Source: Bacteroides faecichinchillae JCM 17102 (GTDB lineage: Bacteria; Bacteroidota; Bacteroidia; Bacteroidales; Bacteroidaceae). From it: a stretch of 64,000 bases of DNA. Positions 36,698 through 44,573 of the stretch are shown here, piece after piece. Below the pieces are notes generated by a model. That model was not told where the DNA came from, did no database searches, and worked only from the letters and a program-made list of their open reading frames with translations. Where the stretch lies: NCBI RefSeq assembly GCF_000614145.1, contig NZ_BAKK01000002.1:146827-210826 (forward strand), given 5' to 3'. The translations under genes and the position numbers were made by a program. Position 1 is the first letter of the stretch. Every line of letters starts with the position of its first letter.

Positions 36698-38392
36698 ATG
36701 ACTAAGAAGTTGTACTTGCCTTTACTCATGGCAATGGTTGTTGCATTATTCTCTTCTTGCAGCAAAAAAATGGGTGAATTGTCAGCAGATTACTTCACTG
36801 TAACTCCGCAAGTGCTGGAGGCTATTGGTGGCAAAGTTCCTGCAACCATTAATGGTAAATTCCCTGAAAAGTATTTCAACAAGAAAGCGGTAGTAGAAGT
36901 TACTCCGGTTTTGAGGTGGAATGGTGGCGAAGCTAAAGGTCAGCCTGCTACATTCCAGGGTGAAAAAGTAGAAGGTAACGACCAGACTATCTCTTACAAG
37001 ATGGGTGGTAGCTACACAATGAAAACTTCTTTTGACTATGTTCCTGCAATGGCTAAGTCCGAATTGTACCTTGAATTCAAGGCTACTATCGGCAAAAAAG
37101 TGGTTACTATTCCCGCTGTTAAAATCGCTGATGGTGTGATTTCGACTTCTGAATTGGTAAACAATACTTTGGCTAACGCTAACCCGGCTTTGGGTGAAGA
37201 CGCTTTCCAACGTATCATCAAAGAAAAACATGAATCTAACATCATGTTCCTTATCCAACAAGCTAACATCCGTTCAAGCGAGTTGAAAAAAGCTAAAGAA
37301 TTCAACAAAGAAGTTGCTAACGTAAACGCTGCTGAAAACAAAAAAATCAGTAACATTGAAGTTTCTGCATATGCTTCTCCTGATGGTGGTGTAAGTTTGA
37401 ATACTACTCTTGCTGAAAACCGTGAAGAAAATACAACTAAGTTGTTGAACAAAGATTTGAAGAAAGACAAAATCGATGTTCCTATGGACGCTAAATATAC
37501 TGCTCAGGACTGGGAAGGCTTCCAAGAACTAGTTTCTAAATCTAACATCCAAGACAAAGAATTGATCCTTCGTGTAATCTCTATGTATCAGGACCCAGCT
37601 CAAAGAGAAAGCGAAATCAAGAACATTTCTGCTGTATACAAAGAATTGGCTAACACTATTTTGCCTCAATTGCGTCGTTCTCGTTTGACATTGAACTATG
37701 AGATCATTGGTAAATCTGACGAAGAAATCACTAAATTGGCATCTTCTAAACCTTCTGAACTGAATGTTGAAGAATTGCTGTATGCTGCTACATTGACTAA
37801 CAATCCTTCTCAACAAGAAGCGATCTACACTCAGGCAACTAAACAATTCCCAAGCGATTACCGTGCATTCAATAACCTTGGTAAATTGGCTTATCAGGCA
37901 GGTAACATTGACAAAGCTGAAACTTTCTTCAAGAAAGCTGCTAGCGTAAATGCATCTCCTGAGGTTAATATGAACTTAGGTTTGATCTCTTTGATGAAGG
38001 GTGACAAGGGTGCTGCTGAAACATACTTCGGTAAAGCTGCTGGTACTAAAGAACTTGGCGAATCAATGGGTAACCTCTACATCGCTCAAGGTCAATACGA
38101 AAGAGCAGTAAACTCATTTGGTGATTCTAAGACCAATAGTGCTGCTTTAGCTCAGATTTTGGCTAAAGACTACAACAAAGCTAAAAACACTTTGGCTAAT
38201 GTTCAAAGACCGGATGCTTACACAGACTACTTAATGGCTGTTCTGGGTGCTAGAACTAATAATGCTTCTATGGTAATTAGCAGTCTGAAGAGCGCTGTTG
38301 CTAAAGAACCTGCATTGGCTAAGAAAGCTGCAACTGACTTAGAATTTGCTAAGTTCTTCACTAACGCAGATTTCATGAGCATTGCTAAATAA
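36698..38392 (+). CDS. TPR-repeat lipoprotein with an OmpA-like region
   Basis: 564 residues. A lipoprotein signal ends at ALFSSC, followed by SKKMG, so inner-leaflet anchoring is likely. Residues about 25-150 form a beta-rich domain (FTVTPQVLEAIGGKVPATING). Residues about 200-300 resemble an OmpA C-terminal domain (ISNIEVSAYASPDGGVSLNT and LAENRE), which usually contacts peptidoglycan. Residues about 350-500 are tetratricopeptide repeats (AIYTQATKQFPSDYRAFNNL, GNIDKAETFFKKAASVN). The codon use looks strongly optimised (many GCT, AAC, GTT, GGT) compared with its neighbours, so it is probably abundant. Function is not established; an envelope-organising role is inferred. It has its own promoter and a strong terminator. 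Confidence 0.8.
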   Translation: MTKKLYLPLLMAMVVALFSSCSKKMGELSADYFTVTPQVLEAIGGKVPATINGKFPEKYFNKKAVVEVTPVLRWNGGEAKGQPATFQGEKVEGNDQTISYKMGGSYTMKTSFDYVPAMAKSELYLEFKATIGKKVVTIPAVKIADGVISTSELVNNTLANANPALGEDAFQRIIKEKHESNIMFLIQQANIRSSELKKAKEFNKEVANVNAAENKKISNIEVSAYASPDGGVSLNTTLAENREENTTKLLNKDLKKDKIDVPMDAKYTAQDWEGFQELVSKSNIQDKELILRVISMYQDPAQRESEIKNISAVYKELANTILPQLRRSRLTLNYEIIGKSDEEITKLASSKPSELNVEELLYAATLTNNPSQQEAIYTQATKQFPSDYRAFNNLGKLAYQAGNIDKAETFFKKAASVNASPEVNMNLGLISLMKGDKGAAETYFGKAAGTKELGESMGNLYIAQGQYERAVNSFGDSKTNSAALAQILAKDYNKAKNTLANVQRPDAYTDYLMAVLGARTNNASMVISSLKSAVAKEPALAKKAATDLEFAKFFTNADFMSIAK

Positions 38393-38419
38393 GAGATTTA
38401 TCACTTATTTTAAATATTA

Positions 38420-38462
38420 AGAATTGCCTGTCACGACAAATGACGGGCAATTCTTTTTTTTA
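38420..38462 (+). terminator. Terminator of the TPR lipoprotein gene
   Basis: AGAATTGCCTGTCA pairs with TGACGGGCAATTCT around a short loop (CGACAAA), followed by T8. A textbook rho-independent terminator. Confidence 0.93.
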
Positions 38463-38503
38463 TCTGTAAAAAACCGTACTTTCGCAGAAAAGTAATCAAA
38501 GTA

Positions 38504-39571
38504 ATGAAAAAGAGCAGTATTTTAATCCTCATAATCATCTGTTTAGTCAGTTGCAAAAAGACTTCGGATAAAGTCAGTATCACTGGAGAGATCAAGGGAC
38601 TGGGAACAGATACAATTTACTTATATGGCATGGACGAATCGTATGACCGGATAGACACGATTTATGCCAATGATAATAAATTCTCTTTTACAACAAAAGT
38701 AGATACAGTTATTTCTGCTTATTTATTATTCAACAATCGGATAGAATATCCTATTTTCTTTAATAAAGGTAATAAAATCACTATCAAAGGAGATATAGCT
38801 AATCCGGATATTCTTTTTATTGACGGCAATATATATAATGAAGAATTCTCTAAATTTCAAAAGGAATTAGGAGAATATGAAAACCCTACTACGGAAGTTG
38901 TGGAACAGAAAGCCGAAGAGTTTATACAGCAGCATCACTCCTCATACGTAAGTCTCTATCTATTGGATAAATACTTTGTTCAAAAGAATACACCTGATTT
39001 CAACAAGATTAAAAAATTAATTGAAGTTATGACGGGAGTATTGCAGGATAAGTCATATATCGAACGTCTGAATGAAACAATGGCTCAGGCTGAAAAGACA
39101 GAAATAGGTAAATATGCTCCATTCTTCACCCTGCCTAATGAGAAAGGGGAAAAAATTTCCCGTTCATCTGAAGGATTCAAAGACAAGAATATATTAATCA
39201 ACTTTTGGGCTTCATGGGGAGATAGTATTTCTAACCAACAAAACAATAAAGAGCTAAAAGCACTCTATCAAACATATAAGAAGAGTAAATACCTAAATAT
39301 TCTTGGCATTTCTCTCGATATTGACAAGCAACAATGGAAAAATGGTATCAAACGAGATAGTTTAAGTTGGGAACAAGTATGTGACTTCAACGGAATGAAT
39401 TCAGATATTGCCAAACAATATTCTATCAAACATTTACCCTCAAATGTATTACTCTCACCAGAAGGAAAAATTGTTGCTAAGAATCTGCATGGACAAGAGT
39501 TGAAAAAGAAATTGGAAGAGGTAGTTACCAAAGCAGAAGAAAAAGAAAAGAATAGTAAAAAGAAAAAATAA
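38504..39571 (+). CDS. Thioredoxin-fold lipoprotein (DUF4369-type) without a CXXC site
   Basis: 355 residues. A lipoprotein signal ends at LVSC (Cys about residue 17), then KKTSDK. Residues about 25-120 are a DUF4369-like beta domain (VSITGEIKGLGTDTIYLYGM). Residues about 205-345 are an AhpC/TlpA-type thioredoxin fold: GKYAPFFTLPNEKGEKISRS, NILINFWASWGDSISNQQ, LNILGISLDIDKQQW and HLPSNVLLSPEGKIV with the cis-Pro. The active site is WGDS where relatives have WCGPC, so neither redox Cys is present and thiol exchange is unlikely; a binding or chaperone role is possible. A near-consensus -7 box (TACTTTCG) is at 38477-38484. comM starts 12 bases after it. Confidence 0.8.
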   Translation: MKKSSILILIIICLVSCKKTSDKVSITGEIKGLGTDTIYLYGMDESYDRIDTIYANDNKFSFTTKVDTVISAYLLFNNRIEYPIFFNKGNKITIKGDIANPDILFIDGNIYNEEFSKFQKELGEYENPTTEVVEQKAEEFIQQHHSSYVSLYLLDKYFVQKNTPDFNKIKKLIEVMTGVLQDKSYIERLNETMAQAEKTEIGKYAPFFTLPNEKGEKISRSSEGFKDKNILINFWASWGDSISNQQNNKELKALYQTYKKSKYLNILGISLDIDKQQWKNGIKRDSLSWEQVCDFNGMNSDIAKQYSIKHLPSNVLLSPEGKIVAKNLHGQELKKKLEEVVTKAEEKEKNSKKKK

Positions 39572-39583
39572 TCACTAGCCATC

Positions 39584-41121
39584 GTGTTAATCAAAGTTTT
39601 CGGAGCGGCTGTTCAAGGAATTGATGCAACACTCATCACAATTGAAGTAAACAGCTCTCGGGGCTGCATGTTTTATCTCGTCGGCCTTCCGGATTCTGCG
39701 GTAAAGGAAAGTCATCAACGCATTATCTCTGCACTGCAAGTTAATGGCTATAAAATGCCTACCAGTAATTTAGTAGTCAACATGGCCCCTGCTGACATTC
39801 GTAAAGAAGGTTCTGCTTATGATTTGCCACTTGCAATCGGTCTTTTAGGTGCTAGTGAGACGATATCCTCTGAAAAGTTTTCACGCTATTTATTAATGGG
39901 TGAACTTAGTCTGGATGGTAGTATTCAACCCATCAAAGGAGCTTTACCTATTGCGATCAAAGCACGTGAGGATGGATTCGAGGGGCTAATTATTCCACAA
40001 CAAAATGCGAGAGAAGCAGCTGTTGTTAATCAACTAAAAGTTTATGGAGTAAGTAATATTAAGGAAGTTATCGAGTTTTTCAATAATGAACGGGAACTAG
40101 TGCCGACAATTGTCAATACACGGGAAGAATTTTATGCCCAACAAAGTAACTTTGAATTTGATTTTGCGGACGTCAAAGGTCAAGAGAATGTAAAACGAGC
40201 TTTAGAAGTAGCTGCTTCTGGAGGACACAACCTAATAATGGTAGGTGCTCCTGGGAGTGGTAAATCAATGATGGCTAAACGCTTACCCTCTATCTTGCCT
40301 CCACTATCTCTAGGCGAAAGTTTAGAAACAACAAAAATACACTCTGTGGCAGGCAAATTGGGCCGTAACTCCTCGCTGATTACACAACGTCCATTCCGCG
40401 CACCACATCACACAATCTCTCAAGTAGCAATGGTAGGAGGAGGTAGTTTTCCACAACCCGGAGAAATCAGTTTAGCCACAATGGGGTTTTATTTCTAGAC
40501 GAACTTCCTGAATTTTCAAGAAATGTATTGGAAGTATTACGCCAGCCGTTAGAAGACAGATGCATTACCATTTCTCGCGTCAGAAGCAGTATAAATTATC
40601 CGGCTAGCCTAATGTTGATCGCATCCATGAATCCTTGCCCTTGCGGATATTACAATCATCCAACAAAGCCCTGTGTTTGCAGTCCGGGACAAGTACAGAA
40701 ATACTTAAATAAAATATCCGGTCCACTACTTGATCGAATTGATATTCAGATAGAAATAGTGCCTGTTCCTTTCGACAAGATTTCCGACCAGCGACGGGGA
40801 GAAACAAGTGCTATAATCCGAGAGCGGGTAATGAAAGCACGACAAATACAAGAAAAACGTTATAAGGATTTTCCCGGGCTACATTGTAATGCACAAATGA
40901 ATAGCCAATTATTAGACATTTATGCGCATCCTGATGAGAAGGGACTTCAATTATTAAGAACTGCTATGACCCGGCTCAATTTATCAGCCAGAGCTTACGA
41001 CCGTATATTGAAAGTAGCACGTACCATTGCCGACCTGGAAAGTTGCGAACAGATACTTCCTAATCACTTGGCAGAAGCAATCGGTTATCGCAATCTGGAC
41101 AGAGAAACTTGGGCAGGATAA
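39584..41121 (+). CDS. comM: ComM/YifB-family Mg-chelatase-like AAA+ ATPase; one-base deletion in the sequence
   Basis: 512 residues once restored, the usual length. In naturally competent bacteria ComM is a helicase that helps branch migration; in others the role is unclear. The N-terminal part has AAVQGIDATLITIEVNSSRG and LPDSAVKESHQRIISAL. Walker A is MVGAPGSGKSMMAKRLPSILP. APHHTISQVAMVGGG is typical of the family. MNPCPCGYYNHPTKPCVCSP is the zinc-like Cys loop, and the C-terminal domain ends HLAEAIGYRNLDRETWAG. At 40476-40477 GCCAC should be GCCCAC; then SLAHNGVLFLDELPEF (Walker B) reads through. The start is GTG, 12 bases after the thioredoxin-fold gene. Confidence 0.88.
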
Positions 41122-41128
41122 GAATAGC

Positions 41129-41513
41129 ATAAAGAAAACAACACAAGGCCAGTTTAGTGTTGCCAAAACCATGGAAGGAATAGAGAATATCTTTAGAACA
41201 AAGGGAGTTCCGATATTTGCTAAATTTGATCATGGTAAAAACACTGAGGAAGTCGGGCTAAAAACTTCTCCCTAATCAAATAATAGTCTTCGGTTCCCCT
41301 AAAGTAACGAATCTGATGATTGAGTATTCAAGTATTTCTATCAAACTACCTCTAAAAATATCTGTATGGAAAGATATAAAAGAAAGTGTATGGGCTACTT
41401 TCCCACAGATGCAGCAATTAGTCACAGATTACGAAATGGATGACAATCCGATTATTATTAATATTCAAACTTTGTTGGAAGGTCTTGTGACAAAGACTGT
41501 ATATGTGTATTAA
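41129..41513 (+). pseudogene. DUF302-family gene, start codon and frame damaged
   Basis: Two frames join to give KKTTQGQFSVAKTMEGIENI and FRTKGVPIFAKFDHGKNTEE, then (after a shift near 41272) PNQIIVFGSPKVTNLMIEYS and LKISVWKDIKESVWATFPQM, ending in TKTVYVY. This is a DUF302 protein of about 125 residues. The frame change needs one base fewer in CCC (or two more). The family start would be at 41129, where the codon is ATA, not ATG; the first in-frame ATG is 41171. The function of DUF302 is unknown. It follows comM by seven bases. Decay and sequence error are both possible. Confidence 0.55.
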
Positions 41514-41587
41514 CAGCTAATTAATCTATTATTCTTCGTATTGACTTCTTAGAAAATTACCATTGCCAATATTCCCATGAAACAATA

Positions 41588-41632
41588 AAGAGAACATAGT
41601 TTTTTAAGTATGCTTAAAGTACCTGTTCTCTT
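41588..41632. terminator. Hairpin between convergent DUF302 and GH43 genes
   Basis: AAGAGAACA pairs with TGTTCTCTT, and inside it TTTAAG pairs with CTTAAA, giving a two-step stem. No T-run follows on the plus strand; it may act on both strands. Confidence 0.55.
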
Positions 41633-41682
41633 CACTATCTTATGATATGTTTCAACTCAATATATCTTTCAAAACAATTCTC

Positions 41683-42655
41683 TTATTTCACCACTACGGG
41701 GCTAATTACATCACCATCAATAGTTATCACACCATCATCGGAGAAAGTAAGATCCTTAAAGTAAGAGGTACGTGGTTGTATTTTTTCTTGGCTCCAATGA
41801 GCATGGAAAATGTATTTGTAACTCCCATCTTTACACATAAAAGGAGCACCATGTCCCGTACCAACTAATTTCATAGTACGGTCTTTATCTTTGTGCAATA
41901 TTGGATTTCCATCATACTTTTTCCAAGGTCCGAATGGAGAAGAGGCAGTAGCATAACCCACCGCATAATCCTTACTTTTATAATCATTGGCAGAATAAAT
42001 TAGATAGTACAAGCCATTCTTTTTCAAAACGGAAGGTCCTTCTGTTACATTAGCTTGTACACGCTCCCATGGAGTCTCTGCTCTCACACACTCTACCAGA
42101 GTTTCTTCTTTAATACTTTTCAAATCTGCATTCATTTCAGCCACCCAAATAACATTTCCATTGGTAACACGCACAAAGTAGAGATAAGGAGTACCGTCAT
42201 CATCAATAAATAGATTGGTATCAATACTCTTCTCCTTCCAGATAGGTTCTTTTTTATCCTGTACAAAAGGCCCTGTAGGACTATTAGAAGTAGCTACGCA
42301 AATATGCTCATTTACGGAATAAAACATATAAAATTTCTTTTGGGACTTTATATAGTATACTTCAGGAGCCCAATACCATGTAGTTCCCCAGGAATCTTTC
42401 GGTGATAATGCCAGTTTATTTTCCCGCCTCCAGTGTTTCAAATCATCTGAAATATAAACCTCAAAACCTTCGACATTTGTACCATAGGCATAGTATTTAT
42501 CATTATAAAACAATACATAGGGGTCAGCGATAGGTAAACGATCTTCTATAATATCATCAGGTTTATTACTCAAATATGAGCCATTCCGATTTTCGGCACC
42601 ACACGTCACTATAAGACAATAAAAAAAACAATAAAAAAACAAATAATCTCTTCAT
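41683..42655 (-). CDS. GH43 family glycosidase, periplasmic or lipid-anchored
   Basis: About 324 residues. GH43 five-bladed propeller: catalytic base Asp in LPIADPYVLFYNDKYYAYGT; modulator Asp in SIDTNLFIDDDGTPYLYFVR; acid Glu in NVTEGPSVLKKNGLYYLIYS. GH43 enzymes release arabinose, xylose or galactose from plant or related glycans. The frame open from 42642 lacks a proper start; ATG at 42655 (MKRLFVFLL) gives a signal sequence if the T8 run near 42621-42628 is one base shorter (or two longer), joining to YCLIVTCGAENRN, where the Cys may be lipidated. It is a close paralogue of the GH43 at 43540, 0.9 kb away, but has its own promoter. Confidence 0.85.
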
Positions 42656-42717
42656 ATTATAAGTTTGTTTTAATTTTATAATCCCAAAACAGAAATCACA
42701 ACTTATATTCTACACGA

Positions 42718-42747
42718 CAAATGTACAGAAATTCAGTAAGATACAAA
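42718..42747 (-). promoter_or_regulatory. Promoter of the first GH43 gene
   Basis: CAAATGTA (42718-42725) reads TACATTTG on the minus strand; CAAA (TTTG) lies at 42744-42747, 18 bases upstream. It sits 63 bases before the ATG at 42655. Confidence 0.65.
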
Positions 42748-42869
42748 AAACAATAATATAAAAACATCCGCATAATACTATAAAAGACACTAACATATTA
42801 CCTCTTGCATAACAGTTAAATACATCTGGTTCATGGATAATCCATTTATGTCTTGGAGAAAAAAAATAG

Positions 42870-42988
42870 ATATTTATTGTCATTCGTCACTTTTGAGAAC
42901 CAAACCTCTGATAATCAATAATAGATTGGTGACAATAGTCGGTGAAAATAGAGTGACAATAAAAGTTAAAGACATATCTATTGTCACT
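42870..42988. repeat. Cluster of direct and inverted GTGACAATA motifs
   Basis: GTGACAAT starts at 42929 and 42953, a variant GTGAAAAT at 42942, and the inverse ATTGTCA(C/T) at 42876 and 42980. GTGACAATA (42953-42961) and TATTGTCAC (42979-42987) can form a 9-bp hairpin. Spacing is 11-13 or 24 bases, so this is a looser array than those at 5518 and 43291. It lies upstream of the first GH43 promoter. Confidence 0.6.
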
Positions 42989-43271
42989 TCCACCTTACTA
43001 TTCTAATTACTTATTTCTCTAATAATCAGCGACTAATTACATAACAAATAATAATCTCGCGAGTAGTAAGATACAATTTAAAGATGTTAAGTCTAGAGTT
43101 TTCCACTCCATTTTCATCGGATTCTCTCATAAATCCATACTATGCAACCATTTCATTACTTGTTTTTTATTAATTAGTAGAATTGTTACTCAATCAATAA
43201 TACGGTATGCAGTAGAACAAATACTGCTAACATTAACATACAAACAAGGCTCGATTACTGTTTTTTGCAAA
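42989..43271. other. AT-rich intergenic DNA between the GH43 paralogues
   Basis: I see no ORF, RNA or terminator that I can support here. Short matches to the Bacteroides -7 element are absent on the minus strand. Confidence 0.4.
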
Positions 43272-43366
43272 GTACATATCCTCGTTTCACGTACATGAAC
43301 CATTCGGATGAGGTACGTGAACCCAAAGGACCACGTACGTGAAGCCATGGGACCAAGTACGTAAAA
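43272..43366. repeat. Exact 22-base tandem array (GTACGTGAA core)
   Basis: GTACATGAA at 43291, GTACGTGAA at 43313 and 43335, and GTACGTAAA at 43357 are spaced exactly 22 bases apart. Tails resemble CCCAAAGGACCAC and GCCATGGGACCAA. A weaker copy (GTACATAT) is at 43272. ACGTACGT inside the units is self-complementary. It lies downstream (3') of the second GH43 gene and upstream of the first. No ORF spans it. Confidence 0.75.
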
Positions 43367-43539
43367 CGATATTTACTATCTCAAAAAGCCATTAATTGAA
43401 ACCTCAAAACAACTAAACAAACGGCTTAATTCCTTTTATATAAAGGGGATAACGCAATTTTACACATCAAATCTATTCAACTGAAACAAAAAGATTGTTT
43501 TGCTTCTTTCTATCTATCTTTTTAAAGAGATACTCTATA

Positions 43540-44523
43540 CTACTTCACCACTTCAGGTCTAATCAGTTCTCCATCAATAGAAATTACTCCATCATCCGAA
43601 AATGTAAAATCAGCAATGAACGAAGTACGTGGAGCTACTTTACTCTCGTTCCAATGAGCATGAAAGATATATTTATAACTCCCGTCATTGCAAACAAATG
43701 GCGCCCCATGTCCCGTACCAAACAATCCCGAAGCTACTTTTTGATCTCTCCGTAAAATAGGATTTCCGGTATATTTCTTCCAAGGACCTAGTGGTGAAGT
43801 TGCTGTTGCATATCCTACGGCATAATCCTGACTTTGATAATGGTTGGCTGAATAAATTAAATAATATGTACCGTTCCTTTTAAGTATAGAAGGACCTTCT
43901 GCCACTTTATCACGAATCGTCTCCCACCCATCTTCAGCACTAATGCATTGTTTCAAAGTTTTCTTCTTAACGCTTTTCAAGTCAGATTTCATTTCAGCCA
44001 CCCAGATCACGTTACCACCCGTAAAACGTACAAAATAGAGATAAGGAGTACCGTCATCATCGATGAACAGACTGGTATCAATACTTTTTTCGTCCCAGAT
44101 AGGTTCCTTCTTATCCTGTACAAACGGACCTTCGGGACTATCTGAAGTAGCGACACAAATATGTTCGTCTACAGAATAAAACATATAAAACTTATTTTTC
44201 GACTTTACATAGTATACTTCAGGAGCCCAGTACCATCTTGTTCCCCAAGAATCTTTTGGAGAAAGAGCTAATTTTTCTCCTTGTTTCCAATGTTTTAAAT
44301 CATCTGATATATACACCTCAAAACCATTCCCATGTGTACCATAGGCATAATATGTACCATCATAATTCAATATATAAGGATCAGCAATAGGCAAATTAGA
44401 TGACACCTTATCACAGGATTCATCTATTCGAGGTACTCCATCATTATTTGTACCATAACAAACAAACGACACACAACTGCAAAATAGCAACAAAGAGAAT
44501 AGTCTTCTCAAATTACAACTCAT
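43540..44523 (-). CDS. GH43 family glycosidase, paralogue of the one at 41683
   Basis: 327 residues. Signal sequence MSCNLRRLFSLLLFCSCVSFVCYG, intact here. Catalytic base Asp in LPIADPYILNYDGTYYAYGT; modulator Asp in SIDTSLFIDDDGTPYLYFVR; acid Glu in KVAEGPSILKRNGTYYLIYS. It shares long blocks with the neighbour (GFEVYISDDLKHW, HICVATS, PFVQDKKEPIW, FTFSDDGVI), so a duplication is clear, though the N termini and several loops differ. It is the third gene behind the toroid protein and the sulfatase (51 bases after the latter), whereas its paralogue is separated by 884 bases of repeat-rich DNA. Confidence 0.88.
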   Translation of the reverse strand: MSCNLRRLFSLLLFCSCVSFVCYGTNNDGVPRIDESCDKVSSNLPIADPYILNYDGTYYAYGTHGNGFEVYISDDLKHWKQGEKLALSPKDSWGTRWYWAPEVYYVKSKNKFYMFYSVDEHICVATSDSPEGPFVQDKKEPIWDEKSIDTSLFIDDDGTPYLYFVRFTGGNVIWVAEMKSDLKSVKKKTLKQCISAEDGWETIRDKVAEGPSILKRNGTYYLIYSANHYQSQDYAVGYATATSPLGPWKKYTGNPILRRDQKVASGLFGTGHGAPFVCNDGSYKYIFHAHWNESKVAPRTSFIADFTFSDDGVISIDGELIRPEVVK

Positions 44524-44573
44524 AAACTAGCTTTTAAAGTATTATATATTTCTGTATCAATCTCTTCCAAATG

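Noticed and set aside
43272..43366. A CRISPR array
   Set aside because: Units are 22 bases, with no separate repeat and unique spacer, and copies diverge; no cas genes are in the window.
41683..44523. Recombination or an IS between the GH43 paralogues
   Set aside because: No transposase, terminal repeats or target duplication is seen in the 884-base gap; simple old duplication explains the pair.
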